Below, one piece after another: positions 17,801-27,282 of a stretch of 64,000 nt of DNA (within the stretch, counting starts at the first letter, position 1; every line of letters starts with the position of its first letter). The DNA lies in NCBI RefSeq assembly GCF_003932505.1, contig NZ_QZMU01000001.1, positions 2,294,001 through 2,358,000 on the forward strand. The letters are read 5' to 3'. The position numbers were made by a program, and so were the translations under genes. This DNA is from Thiohalobacter thiocyanaticus (GTDB lineage Bacteria > Pseudomonadota > Gammaproteobacteria > Thiohalobacterales > Thiohalobacteraceae). Under the pieces are notes generated by a model that was not told where the DNA came from, searched no databases, and was given only the letters and a program-made list of their open reading frames with translations.

Positions 17801-19985
17801 CGAGCCGACCGTGATCCCGGTCAACCTGCCGGTGGCCGTGAGCGAGGCCAACGCCGATGAGGTACGGATCAGCTTCGAGATCTGGGATCGGCCCGATCGC
17901 AGCCTCAGCCTGGTCCAGCCGGGCGTGCCGGCGGCCAACCGCACCCGCAAGACCTACACCGGTCGTGGTCTGCTGCGCCTGGCCGGCGTGGACGTGAGCG
18001 CCACCGACCTGCCCGATGTAATGGACTCGATCGATGACGCCAATGCTGAGCCCGAGCCTGCGCCCGCACCCGTTGACGATCCGAACACGGACGGCAGTAC
18101 GAGTGACAGCGATTCGGGCACGGTGGACACCACGCCCGATGAACCCGTGGTCGATGAGCCGGTCGATGAACCCGCCGACCCGCCCGGTGCGGAACCGGTG
18201 CCGGAGCCGGACGTGGATGTGGCCACCGTGGTCGAGACCGCCAGCCCGGTGCTCGCCGCGGGCGAGTCAACGCAGCTGCAATGGACCCTGATGAACCTGT
18301 CGCAGACTTCCGCCAGCGGCGTCGATGCCTACCTGCGTCTCGATGGCGAGCTGGCCGGTTTCGCCCTGACCGGGACGGTCGCCGGCTGCGAACGCCGGCC
18401 CGACGGGGTGCGTTGTGCCCTCGGCGGTCTGGCCGCGGGCGAGCGGCGCACCATCACCCTCGAGCTGACCGCCGGCGGCGCCGGCGAGATCGGGGTGCGG
18501 GCGGAGCTGCTGGCCACCGAGCCGGACGGCATGCTCTCCAACAATCTGTACCAGGACCGTCTGGCCATCGAAGCCTCCCGGGTGGATCTGCAACTCGCCG
18601 CCGTGGATGCGCCGGCCGCCCTGCAACCCGGGGAACCGGTCAGCTGGACGCTGGAACTGGCCAACAGGGGCAGGGATACCGCGCGCGGCGTGCGGCTGAC
18701 GGCCGTGACCGAGGCGCCGCTCAAGCTCGGCATGACGGCTGACAACCTGGCCTGCTCCCGTCAGGGCGATGAACTGGAATGTCCCGTGCCGGACCTCGCG
18801 CCGGGTGAGCACCTGCCGGTGCGCGTAATGATAATGAGTGATACGACGCCGGAAGGCGTCGCCCGCATAGCGGTCAGCAGCGCGGACATGGAGCTCACCC
18901 CCGGGGACAACCAGTGGGAACGCAGCTACAGCGTCAATGACAAGGGCTTCGATCTGCCCGGTCTGCCGGCCGCGGTCTGGACCGAAATCCCCGACAGCCG
19001 CCTGGCCGACGCGGTGGCCGGCAACGAGTCCGAGGCCTATCTGCGGGCCCTGACCGAGGCCAGCAGCGGCGGCGCCTTCGACAGCCGGCGCGGACGGCTG
19101 CTGGTCTGGGGCGGCGGCGGCAACCGTTTCGGTGGCAACGCCGTCTATGCCTTCGACACCAGTCGTCTGGAATGGCAGCAGGTGTCTGCGCGCAGCGAGT
19201 GGCTGGAGGGCGACCCGGAGACAGGCTATTACCGTGACGGGCTGCCCTGGGCGCGTTCGACCTATGACTCGCTGGAGTATGTCCCGGGCGAGGACGCTCT
19301 GTGCGCCTTCGGCGGCAAGGCCCTGTACCAGGCCACCCGCACCACGCTGCAGAATCTGGACTGCCTGCGGCTGGAGACCGGCGAGTGGTTCCGCCTGGCG
19401 GACGTGCCGGCACGGGTCAGCTATGGCGTGATGACGGCCTGGGATCCGGTCAGCGAAAAGGTGTGGATGCACAGTGCCGGCGGCCGCGGTCACCTGCTGT
19501 CCTTCGATACCGCCACGCGACAGTGGGACGGCCACGGCGACCGCAGCAGCGATCCCTGGGTCAGCCGCATGACCGGCGTCATCGATCCCAAACGGCGCCT
19601 GTTCGTGGCCGTGGGCAAGGATGCCGGAGGTGAGCCCGGCGAGATCATGCTGTGGGATCTGAAGGAGGGTGAGAGCGCCGCGCGCCGGGTGCAGACCCGG
19701 GGCGAGATCGCCATCACCGCCGCCAAGAGTCCCGGCGTGATCTATGATCCCGACCTGGATCGCCTGGTGGCCTGGATGGGCGGCACGGACCTGTATGTGC
19801 TGGACCTGGACAGCCTCGTCTGGCAACGCATCGAGGCCGGTGTCGCGGCCGGCAACAGTGGCCCGGGCAGGGCGCCATCGGCCGGTACCTTCGGCCGCTT
19901 CCGCTACGTGGCGTCCAGCAAGTCCTATGTGCTGGTCAATGCCGTGGACGAGAACGTCCATGTCATCAGGCTGGCGGACCGTTAA
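14817..19985 (+). CDS. Giant exported HzsA-like di-haem protein with CARDB/DUF11-like and Kelch-like domains
   Basis: 1722 residues. An ATG at 14817 with GGGGA upstream was preferred over a TTG at 14805; a signal peptide follows. Residues about 60-600 contain TolB/PD40-like propeller repeats (FSYHYVTQLSDGD, FFLPDGRIGFTSNRASGFY). A hydrazine-synthase-alpha-like middle region follows (TPFLFQTIDKHGMALD) with two c-haem motifs, CVGCH (702-706) and CASCH (785-789). Then come a beta-sandwich region, an acidic Asp/Glu/Pro-rich linker (about 1076-1133), two CARDB/DUF11-like domains, and a C-terminal Kelch-like propeller (about 1400-1722, RLLVWGGGGNRFGGNAVYAFD). HZS-alpha-like proteins occur widely outside anammox bacteria, so hydrazine synthesis should not be assumed. 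No HzsB/C-like gene is adjacent. It is probably a periplasmic or surface redox protein; substrate unknown. Confidence 0.8.
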   Translation: MIKWTVPGPFAAALSAGLLTAFFTLPGHTQEPRQARFAQIDYDVVYVRCPRGREPVHMPDGNEYGNWNGVNDIWLSASNNLYQQPGCDLVLHRHDKPAGDPAAEQVLVNCDENAASGRVCSVADPNVSFDGTRIVYTKFEDTRSFITDRGLNGNGGWGETDHLQSVMELYPDGDGPKGKYAHRRGILLEAFDAPAHVYIYDLKTGTERRVSPAGGKFAGRAHPGLDPEWESPIPVMDTGPFFLPDGRIGFTSNRASGFYQFQLFAMDVNGDNLEWLGHRAMGQQLHPAMLSNGKVVYTSQDTMLQRSNNNDYSLFTINPDGSDPFIFAGKTDATHFSYHYVTQLSDGDAVVTLYYDNNNGGMGSLQRFPADPEGPDFEHHNYDPGVWKSGNQLHPFARRGEYRLTPEAPAGDQAADPYVDSGDYWRHPVDGRTVMMNGKFTHPSGAPDNGLLTTYTIGSSSTMGKYYASLQDTLAQIGKDAGIWLFPLAPNGTDPIGHVAEDGMIVVDHPDYHEIMPRAVVPYSRIHGTPEPDNIARNDNLGLTDPRLPAGVPWGLSGASSLYDRETRALNGTPWNAKDGGGFHSGRTYQNLLVQGGELAIFDNEEIAGIRVSLPIPPTPNGFSGNREQWAGKAQYHYLRILGEFPVRKPGVVDGQGNPDTSFMVRIPADTPFLFQTIDKHGMALDIETTSRTVGRGEQQLCVGCHVHTRDGMDPEQSFAKLDAGGPFGDFTRHSAPLFAGVDGQGRVQVAAAETVYPDLPGISARRSLGVDWENGIGEIIQKRCASCHAEGKPAQQLTGLRLDGDTRTYDLLTRNAYVREDGVKINHASKPGDGLTDLDQPGTDRITRHYSCCTVSRWLAMNSARSSMLIWALYGERLDGRDPATGQPPVNSGVPVDPQGREFPEIWPKVAEHADHVAAMPEREKRLLARWVDMGAPLTNVHDDLVRPVLTVTPVQSGGYVSQVLVGLWDDSPLDYGRFRVLADGVDITPAIDGEPTVIPVNLPVAVSEANADEVRISFEIWDRPDRSLSLVQPGVPAANRTRKTYTGRGLLRLAGVDVSATDLPDVMDSIDDANAEPEPAPAPVDDPNTDGSTSDSDSGTVDTTPDEPVVDEPVDEPADPPGAEPVPEPDVDVATVVETASPVLAAGESTQLQWTLMNLSQTSASGVDAYLRLDGELAGFALTGTVAGCERRPDGVRCALGGLAAGERRTITLELTAGGAGEIGVRAELLATEPDGMLSNNLYQDRLAIEASRVDLQLAAVDAPAALQPGEPVSWTLELANRGRDTARGVRLTAVTEAPLKLGMTADNLACSRQGDELECPVPDLAPGEHLPVRVMIMSDTTPEGVARIAVSSADMELTPGDNQWERSYSVNDKGFDLPGLPAAVWTEIPDSRLADAVAGNESEAYLRALTEASSGGAFDSRRGRLLVWGGGGNRFGGNAVYAFDTSRLEWQQVSARSEWLEGDPETGYYRDGLPWARSTYDSLEYVPGEDALCAFGGKALYQATRTTLQNLDCLRLETGEWFRLADVPARVSYGVMTAWDPVSEKVWMHSAGGRGHLLSFDTATRQWDGHGDRSSDPWVSRMTGVIDPKRRLFVAVGKDAGGEPGEIMLWDLKEGESAARRVQTRGEIAITAAKSPGVIYDPDLDRLVAWMGGTDLYVLDLDSLVWQRIEAGVAAGNSGPGRAPSAGTFGRFRYVASSKSYVLVNAVDENVHVIRLADR

Positions 19986-19994
19986 GGGGGGTGC

Positions 19995-20108
19995 AGGCCG
20001 GAACAAGGGCCTGATGGCCCGTTCCCGGCTTTTGTCTCTGTCATTCCGGCGTATGCCGGAATCCAGTGGCCGCAACGGTTTCTGGATCCCGGCATGCGCC
20101 GGGATGAC
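19995..20108. repeat. REP-like palindromic elements
   Basis: Two stem-loops follow the large cytochrome gene. The first is GCCGGAAC...GTTCCCGGC (about 19997-20028). The second (20040-20108) begins GTCATTCCGGCGTATGCCGG and ends CCGGCATGCGCCGGGATGAC. The second belongs to the same family as the repeats at 40669-40740 and 56216-56282. They lie between convergent genes and may act as transcription ends. Confidence 0.7.
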
Positions 20109-20141
20109 GGCGGGGCTGCAGGTCAGGCTGGCACCCAGCGT

Positions 20142-21425
20142 CTAGCTGACATCAATCCGGGCAACACGCGCCTCGCCGCGTTCGATGTCCACCCTCGAGA
20201 GCAGCCAGAAGCCGGTGACAAACAGCAGCAGGACAGAGACGATACCCACCCGTGGCGAACCGGTGGCCAGCACCACCGTGCCCATCAGCAGCGGTCCCAG
20301 CACGGCGGCGAACTTGCCCAGCATGTTGTAGAAGCCGAACAGCTCGGCCGACTGGTGCAGGGGGATCAGGCGCGCGAACAATGACCGGCTCAGTGCCTGC
20401 ACGCCGCCCTGGACCAGGCCCACGCCCGCTGCCAGCAGGTAGAACTCCCACACCGCGCTCATGAAGGCGCCCCACAGGGTGATCAGCATGTACAGGCCCA
20501 GAGCCAGGTAGATGGCGTTGCGCGTACCCATCAGGCCGCCCAGGCGGCCGAACACCAGGGTGGCGGGAAAGCCCACGAACTGGGTGATCAGCAGTGCCGT
20601 GACCAGACTGGTGTCGGGGAAGCCCAGTGACAGGCCATAGTCCACCGCCATGCGGATGATGGTGCCCACGCCGTCGATGTAGAACCAGTAGGCGAGCAGG
20701 AAGATGAAGGCCTCGGGCAGTGCGCGGACCTCGCGCAGGGTGGTCAGGAGCTGGCGCCAGCCAGTTACCAGACTCGTGCGCAGAGACGGACGGGTATCGG
20801 TGCCGGGTTCATGCACCCACAGCAGCAGCGGCAGGGAGAACACCGCCCACCACACGGCAACCGAGATGAAAGCGACCCGCACCGCCTCGCCGCGATCGGC
20901 CAGGCCGAACCATTCCGGCTGCCAGGTCATCAGCAGGTTGAGGCTGAACAGCAGTCCGCCGCCCAGATAGCCCAGGGCGAAGCCCAGCGAGGAGATGCGG
21001 TCGACGTCGCGCAGCGGGGCGATGTAGATCAGCAGGGCGTCGTAGAACAGGTTGCTGCCGGAGAAGCCGATGACGGCCAGGCCGTAGGCCAGCGCGGCCA
21101 GCTCCCAGTGCCCGGCCTGGATCCAGGCCAGCGAGCCGGTCATGAGCACGCCCAGGGCAGTGAAGATCAGCAGCGCGCCCTTGCGCCGCCCGAGCTGGTC
21201 GGCCACCGCGCCGATCAGGGGCGCGGCCAGCATCACGATCAGGCTTGCCAGCGAGTTGGTCAGGCCCAGGCGGAAGGTGCTGAGCGCGGCCGGCTCGCCG
21301 GCATTCCACACCTGCTTGAAGAAGACCGGGAAGAAACCGGCCATGACGGTGGTGGCGAAGGCGGAGTTGGCCCAGTCGTACAGGGCCCAGCCGTAGATGC
21401 CGCGCTGATTGGAATGGGATGCCAT
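20142..21425 (-). CDS. MFS transporter, UMF1 (Atg22-like) family
   Basis: 427 residues with about 12 TM helices. The N-terminal signature YGWALYDWANSAFATTVMAGF is typical of the UMF1/Atg22-like branch of the major facilitator superfamily, and MFS-like loop 2-3 residues (ADQLGRRKG) are present. Bacterial members are inner-membrane transporters of unknown substrate; fungal Atg22 exports amino acids from vacuoles. No neighbouring pathway gives a clue to substrate. Confidence 0.88.
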   Translation of the reverse strand: MASHSNQRGIYGWALYDWANSAFATTVMAGFFPVFFKQVWNAGEPAALSTFRLGLTNSLASLIVMLAAPLIGAVADQLGRRKGALLIFTALGVLMTGSLAWIQAGHWELAALAYGLAVIGFSGSNLFYDALLIYIAPLRDVDRISSLGFALGYLGGGLLFSLNLLMTWQPEWFGLADRGEAVRVAFISVAVWWAVFSLPLLLWVHEPGTDTRPSLRTSLVTGWRQLLTTLREVRALPEAFIFLLAYWFYIDGVGTIIRMAVDYGLSLGFPDTSLVTALLITQFVGFPATLVFGRLGGLMGTRNAIYLALGLYMLITLWGAFMSAVWEFYLLAAGVGLVQGGVQALSRSLFARLIPLHQSAELFGFYNMLGKFAAVLGPLLMGTVVLATGSPRVGIVSVLLLFVTGFWLLSRVDIERGEARVARIDVS

Positions 21426-21502
21426 CGGCTGCCGGTTCGAGAGGGTGTGCAGCCGATCATACCCGCCGCCGACGGCCGGTCAAAGTGGTGCAGTAACATA
21501 GG

Positions 21503-21529
21503 TCGGGTTAGCGCAGCGTAACCCGACAG
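21503..21529. repeat. Palindromic intergenic repeat GTCGGGTTAGCG...
   Basis: GTCGGGTTAGCG pairs with CGTAACCCGAC across a short AG-C loop. It resembles a stem-loop widely dispersed in gammaproteobacterial genomes. It lies between two minus-strand genes. Confidence 0.6.
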
Positions 21530-21561
21530 GTGCTCGGCCCACTGCGGCCCTGCATCCCTGC

Positions 21562-22038
21562 CTACCAACTGATATAGCTGTAGCCCTGCTCCTGCAGCAG
21601 CATCAGGTCCGCGGCGCCGACCTCGACATAGGTGGCATAGCTTTCCATGTCGTCCATGGTCCATTCCAGCGATTTGAGAGTATTGCCGCAGACATGAAAT
21701 TCAACGTCGTACATAGCCAGGCTCTCGGCCCGCTGGCGCAGTTCCTCCGGCACCGGCCGGCCGGGGTTCTTCGCCGCCAGGTGCACGCCGGGACCGATCA
21801 GGGTGATGACGATCCGGATGTCGTCACCGAACTTGCGCAGCATGGCGCCGGCCGAGAACAGGATGTGATCCATATAGTCGGGATCGGCCTGGTTGAGCTG
21901 GTAGACCAGCTTGTGGCTGGGCTCGCCGAACAGGGAGTCGGTCCGGGTCTCGCCCTCCTGGGCCTGGACCAGGGGTGCCGCGCCGAGCAGGCACAGGGCG
22001 CAGAGCTGCAATACAAGGGAACGGAACATCTGTTTCAT
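21562..22038 (-). CDS. Exported DsrE-family protein
   Basis: 158 residues starting MKQMFRSL, with a signal peptide cleaved near VQAQEG. The mature part resembles DsrE/YchN-like proteins: KLVYQLNQADPDYMDHILFS, then a beta-alpha fold with a single cysteine in FHVCGNTLKSL at the place where active DsrE proteins carry the sulfur-transfer cysteine. Cytosolic DsrE proteins relay persulfide sulfur; periplasmic versions are common in sulfur-oxidising gammaproteobacteria, but their role is unsettled. GGAG precedes the ATG. It is not in an operon with other sulfur genes here. Confidence 0.82.
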   Translation of the reverse strand: MKQMFRSLVLQLCALCLLGAAPLVQAQEGETRTDSLFGEPSHKLVYQLNQADPDYMDHILFSAGAMLRKFGDDIRIVITLIGPGVHLAAKNPGRPVPEELRQRAESLAMYDVEFHVCGNTLKSLEWTMDDMESYATYVEVGAADLMLLQEQGYSYISW

Positions 22039-22211
22039 TATGAATCTCCATCAGGACGCAGGGCTGTATCGATCGCCCGATTTGCCGGGGCTCGTCTGAT
22101 TGATGCAGGATGCGGGCCGGCCCGTTTCCCTGGGTAGGATTCCCCGCCGACCTGTTGGTTCCATGGCAGGCAGGATATCATGTCCGCCGCCGAGCGGCGT
22201 CACTGGTACCC

Positions 22212-25200
22212 ATGTCCACCACCGAACTCGAACAGCTCGAACAGCGCCTGGCCCATTGCCTGCTGTGCGACCGCGCGCCCCTGCAGCGGCGGCTGGCCGG
22301 GCTGCGCCGGCGGCTGCGCGGCAACCGGCCCATCGACAGGGGGCTGACAGCGGTCGCGGCCGAAGTCGCCGCCTCGGAGGCGCGCCGCGCGCAGCGTCAA
22401 CAGGCCCTGCCGATGCCGGAGTATCCGCTCGACCTGCCCGTGGTGGAACATCGCGAGGCCATCGCCGCGGCCCTGACCGGGCATCAGGTGGTGATCGTCT
22501 GCGGCGAGACCGGCTCGGGTAAGACCACCCAGCTGCCCAAGATCTGTCTGGAACTGGGCCGCGGCGTGGACGGCCTGATCGGTCATACCCAGCCGCGGCG
22601 CATCGCCGCCCGCAGCCTGGCTGCGCGCATCGCCGAGGAACTGCACACCGAGGTCGGATCACAGGTCGGCTTCAAGGTGCGTTTCAGTGACCGGGTCGGC
22701 GCGGATTCCCTGATCAAGGTGATGACCGACGGCATCCTGCTGGCCGAGACCCGCAGCGACCCGCAGCTGCTGGCCTACGATACCCTGATCATCGACGAGG
22801 CCCATGAGCGCTCGCTCAATGTCGATTTCCTGCTCGGCTACATCAAGCGGCTGCTGGCACAGCGGCCCGAGCTGAAGGTGATCGTAACCTCGGCCACCAT
22901 CGATCCGGAACGCTTCAGCCGGCACTTCGACGACGCCCCCATCATCGAGGTCTCCGGCCGCACCTATCCGGTGGAGGTGCGTTACCGCCCGCTCGCCGGC
23001 GAGGACGAGGATGCCCGCGAGCGCGACCGGGGCCAGGCCATCCTGGATGCGGTCGACGAGCTGGAGCGGGCGGGGCCGGGCGACATTCTGGTATTCCTGC
23101 CGGGTGAGCGCGACATCCGCGAGACGAGCGAGCGGCTGCGCAAGCATCATCCGCCGCACACCGAGATCCTGCCGCTGTATGGCCGGCTGTCGGTGCAGCA
23201 GCAGCAACAGGTGTTCCGCCCCCACAGCGGCCGGCGCATCGTGCTGGCCACCAATGTGGCCGAGACCTCGCTCACCGTGCCCGGCATCCGCTATGTGGTC
23301 GACACCGGGCTGGCGCGCATCAGCCGTTACAGTTATCGCACCAAGGTGCAGCGCCTGCCGGTCGAGCCGGTCTCACAGGCCTCGGCCAACCAGCGCGCCG
23401 GGCGCTGCGGCCGGGTCGCGCCCGGCATCTGCATCCGCCTCTACAGCGAGGAGGATTACGACCAGCGACCGGCCTTCACCGATCCCGAGATCCGCCGCAC
23501 CAGCCTGGCCAGCGTCATCCTGCAGATGCTGCAACTGGGGCTGGGGGATATCGAGGACTTTCCCTTCATTGATCCACCCGACCCGCGCTATGTACGCGAC
23601 GGCTTCCGGCTGCTGCACGAGCTGCAGGCCATCGATGACGACAGTCGCCTGACCGACACGGGGCGGCAATTGGCGCGCCTGCCGCTGGACGTGCGCCTGG
23701 GCCGCATGCTGGTGGCCGCACACGCGGAAGGCAGTCTGGACGAGGTGCTGGTGATCGTCAGCGCCCTGACCGTGCCCGATCCGCGGCTGCGGCCGCTGGA
23801 GGCGCAGCAGGCCGCCGACGAGGCGCAGGCCCCGTTTCGCGACGAGCAGTCGGACTTCGTCGGTTTTCTCAGGCTGTGGCGCTTCTACCGCGAACAGGAA
23901 CGGCATCTGACCCGGCGCAAGCTGCAGCGCCTGTGCGAACGCCACTACCTGTCCTGGGTGCGACTGCGGGAATGGAAGGACATTCACGGCCAGCTGCTGG
24001 GGCTGGTCCGGGAGCTGGATCTGCAGCTCAATTCCGAGCCTGCCGACCATGCCGCCATTCACCGGGCGCTGCTGACCGGGTTGCTGGGCAACCTGGCCTT
24101 CAAGGGGGAAGGGCAGGAGTATACGGGTGCCCGCGGGATCAAACTGCACATCTTCCCCGGCTCCGGCCTGTTCAGGAAACCGCCCAAGTGGATCATGGCC
24201 GCCGAGCTGGTCGAGACCGGGCGCCAGTATGCCCGCACCGTGGCACGCGTCGAGCCGCAGTGGGCCGAGCACCTGGCCCCGCACCTGGTCAAACGCAGCT
24301 GGCGCGACGCCCACTGGGAACAGCGCCGCGGCCGCGCCGTGGCCGACGAGCAGGTCAGTCTCTACGGCTTGGTGCTGGTGCCGGCGCGGCGGGTGGATTA
24401 CAGCCAGGTCGACCCGGTTGCCGCGCGCGAGCTGTTCATCCGCGGCGCGCTGGTGCGCGGCGAGTACCGTACCGTACCCGATTGGCGTTTCATCAGCACA
24501 ACCGGACCCTGATCGAGGAGGTGGAGGAGCTGGAGGCCAAGTCGCGGCGCCAGGATATCCTGATCGACGAGGCCGTGCTGTACGACTATTTCGACCGTCT
24601 GGTGCCGGCGGATGTCAGCAATGCGCCTCGGTTCGAAGCCTGGTACAAGCGCGCCTCCGCAGAGCAGCAGCAGGCCTTTTACCTCACCCGCGAGGCCCTG
24701 ATGCAGCACGCCGCCGGCCATATCACCGGCGAGGCCTTTCCGGCCGGCCTGGAACTCGGCGGCCTGAACCTGGCGCTGCAGTATCACTTCGAGCCCGGCC
24801 ATCCCGAGGACGGTGTGACGGTGGAGATACCGCTGGCGGCCCTGAATCAACTCACCCCTGAGCCGTTTGAATGGCTGGTGCCCGGTCTGCTGGAAGAAAA
24901 GATGACCGCCCTGATCCGTTCCCTGCCCAAGGCGCTGCGCAGGCACTTCGTCCCGGCACCGGATTTCGCCCGTGCCTGCCTGCAGGCGCTGTCCCCTGGA
25001 GAAGGTTCGCTCACCGGACAGTTGGCCGCGCGCCTCAGGCGCATGACCGGCATCGAGGTGGGCCCGGATGACTGGCGGCCGGAGCAGCTGCCGGCGCATC
25101 TGTTCATGCACTTCCGGGTGCTGGACACCCAGGGCGGAATGCTGGCCCGGGGCCGTGATCTGGAGACGCTGAAGGCCGAGGTCGGTGCCCACGCCGAGCG

Positions 25201-26086
25201 CAGCTTTGCCGGTCTGCCCACGGCGGAATATGAACGTGAAGGGATCACGGAATGGGACGTCGGCGATCTGCCTGAATACATCGAACTGGAACGCGACGGC
25301 CTGCGGCTGCGCGGCTATCCGGCCCTGGTGGATGAGGAGCAAGGCATCGCCCTGCGCCTGCTGGACAGCCCGGACAAGGCGCGTGATGCCCATCGTGCCG
25401 GTACCCTGACCCTGTTCTGCCGCCAGGCGGACAAGACCCTGCGCTACCTGGAAAAGAATCTGCCGGAGGCGAAGCAGCTGTGCCTGCACTATGCGCCGGT
25501 CGGCAGCTGCGACGCGCTCAAGCGGGATATTATCCGCACCGCGGCCGCCGCCTGTCTGTTCGCCGAGCAGGACGAACTGCGCACGGCACAGGCCTATGAG
25601 CAGACGCGGCAGGCGGCCGAAGCGCGGCTGGTGGAAACCGCCAATGCCCTGGCCGGGCAGGTCGGCGCGGCCCTGGCGCACTATCACGCCATCGCCCGCC
25701 GGCTGAAGGGGAGGATCCCGCCGCAGTGGCTGGCCGCGCTCAACGACATCCGCGATCAGTTGGATCACCTCATCTATCCGGGCTTCGTCGTCGCCACGCC
25801 GCGCGCGCGCCTGGGCGAGCTGCCGCGCTACCTGCACGCCATCGAGCGGCGGCTGGACCGCTTGGAGAGCAATCCCGGGCGTGACCGCCAGCTGGCCGCG
25901 CAGGTTGCGCCGCACTGGGAGGCCTGCAAGCAGGGCCTGCAGGGAACGAACGGGAACAGCGAGGCCCTGCAGCAGTTACGCTGGCTGGTCGAGGAGTTCA
26001 GGGTCTCGCTGTTCGCCCAGGAACTGGGTACCCGGGAGAAGGTTTCCGACAAGCGGTTGCAGAAAGCGCGACAGGTGCTGTCATAG
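22212..26086 (+). CDS. hrpA: ATP-dependent RNA helicase HrpA (frameshifted)
   Basis: The first frame (22212 to about 24490) holds the DEAH helicase core: Walker A CGETGSGKTTQLPK, DEAHERSLN, SATID and QRAGRCGRVAPG, plus the OB-fold region. The second frame (to 26086) holds the C-terminal DUF3418-type extension. The join falls at about 24488-24491, where a single missing base after GCGTTTC restores RFHQHNRTLIEEVEELEAKSRR, a conserved passage in HrpA. Combined length is about 1290 residues, as expected. HrpA is a cytoplasmic 3'-5' RNA helicase implicated in mRNA processing and ribosome rescue. One indel in an otherwise perfect gene suggests a sequencing error. Confidence 0.9.
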
Positions 26087-26250
26087 AACCCTATAGTAAA
26101 TCATTGAATCAATGGTCTGGCGTGTGGCTTGACAGTTTCGCCGGTGCTCCCCAGGCTCCAGATACACAGGAAGTGTGCGTCGTTTCGCAGCGACAGGGCG
26201 TGTCATCCTCTAGGCTGCGAGTCACCAATTCGAATAACGGAGGACGCACC

Positions 26251-27174
26251 ATGAATCCCACCACGACGCATTTTCAGCGGACCCTGTTGGCAGGCCTGGT
26301 TGCCGCCGGCCTGAGTGCCTGCGGCGGAGGCGGTTCCGACTCCGGCGGTACCGGCAGCTTCAGCCTGTCGATCACCGACGCCCCGGTCGACAACGTCACT
26401 GAGGTGGTGGTCACCTTCACCGCTGTGACCCTCAAGCCGGCCGACGGCGACGCCATCACCATCACGCTGGATACGCCGCAGAGCATCAACCTGCTGGATT
26501 ACCAGAACGGCGCCAGCCTGACCCTGGTCGAGGACGAGACTGTCACTGCCGGCGACTATGCGTGGATCCGGCTGGAACTGGATCAGGACAATACCTACAT
26601 CGTTGACGGAACTGGGCAACATGACCTGACCATTCCGAGCAGCGCGCAGACCGGGCTGAAGCTGAACAACAGCTTCGCCCTGGCCGCCGACGAGATGCTG
26701 GCCTACACCATCGATTTCAACCTGCGCCAGTCGGTGCACCTGACCGGTGCCGGCGATTACATCATGCGGCCGACGCTGCGCATGGTGAAGGATGATGAGG
26801 CCGGCACCCTGAAGGGGTCGGTGGATGTTGCCACTGTAACCAGCAGCGATCCCTCCTGTTCCACGCCCATGGCGGTCTATGTGTTCGAGGAAGGCGACAG
26901 CGTGGACGACATGGACGGTGATGACGGCGATCCGATTGCCACGGTGAACCTGGCCATGGATGGCGTCAATGACTACACGGTGTCGCCCCTGGATCCGGGG
27001 ACCTATACGGTAGCCCTCGCCTGTAACTCGGATCAGGATACCGCCGAGGACGGTGACCCCGCCACCGACGATGACAATTACGGCGAGACCGGCGACGCTG
27101 ACGACATGTCGTTCTACGGTGAAGCGAACGTGACGATCACGGCCGGCGAGATGACGACGCACGACTTCAACTGA
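26251..27174 (+). CDS. DUF4382 domain lipoprotein
   Basis: 307 residues. The ATG at 26251 has GGAGGA just upstream. A lipoprotein signal is visible (LVAAGLSACGGGGSDSGG, lipobox cysteine near residue 23). DUF4382 follows, with LSITDAPVDNVTEVVVTFTA and later VHLTGAGDYIMRPTLRMVKD. A C-terminal acidic part has Asp-rich, possibly calcium-binding stretches (DDMDGDDGDP). It is likely anchored in the outer membrane or periplasm; no biochemical role is established for the family. A strong terminator follows at 27207-27234. Confidence 0.87.
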   Translation: MNPTTTHFQRTLLAGLVAAGLSACGGGGSDSGGTGSFSLSITDAPVDNVTEVVVTFTAVTLKPADGDAITITLDTPQSINLLDYQNGASLTLVEDETVTAGDYAWIRLELDQDNTYIVDGTGQHDLTIPSSAQTGLKLNNSFALAADEMLAYTIDFNLRQSVHLTGAGDYIMRPTLRMVKDDEAGTLKGSVDVATVTSSDPSCSTPMAVYVFEEGDSVDDMDGDDGDPIATVNLAMDGVNDYTVSPLDPGTYTVALACNSDQDTAEDGDPATDDDNYGETGDADDMSFYGEANVTITAGEMTTHDFN

Positions 27175-27206
27175 GTCCCTGTTCCCCTTATCCCTGATGG
27201 GGACGA

Positions 27207-27234
27207 AAAAGGGGTGGCAACTGCCACCCCTTTT
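27207..27234 (+). terminator. Rho-independent terminator
   Basis: A perfect 13-base stem, AAAAGGGGTGGCA against TGCCACCCCTTTT, has a two-base loop and a T run. It ends the DUF4382 lipoprotein transcript and may also serve the convergent glycine-zipper gene. Confidence 0.9.
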
Positions 27235-27282
27235 GCTTTGCCGGCTCCGCCGCCGGGAGGTCTCATCAGGCCCGTGCGGGTA

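Noticed and set aside
14817-19985. Evidence for anammox or hydrazine synthesis
   Set aside because: No HzsB/HzsC, hydrazine dehydrogenase or other anammox gene is present. HZS-alpha-like modules occur in many non-anammox bacteria, and the other genes are gammaproteobacterial.
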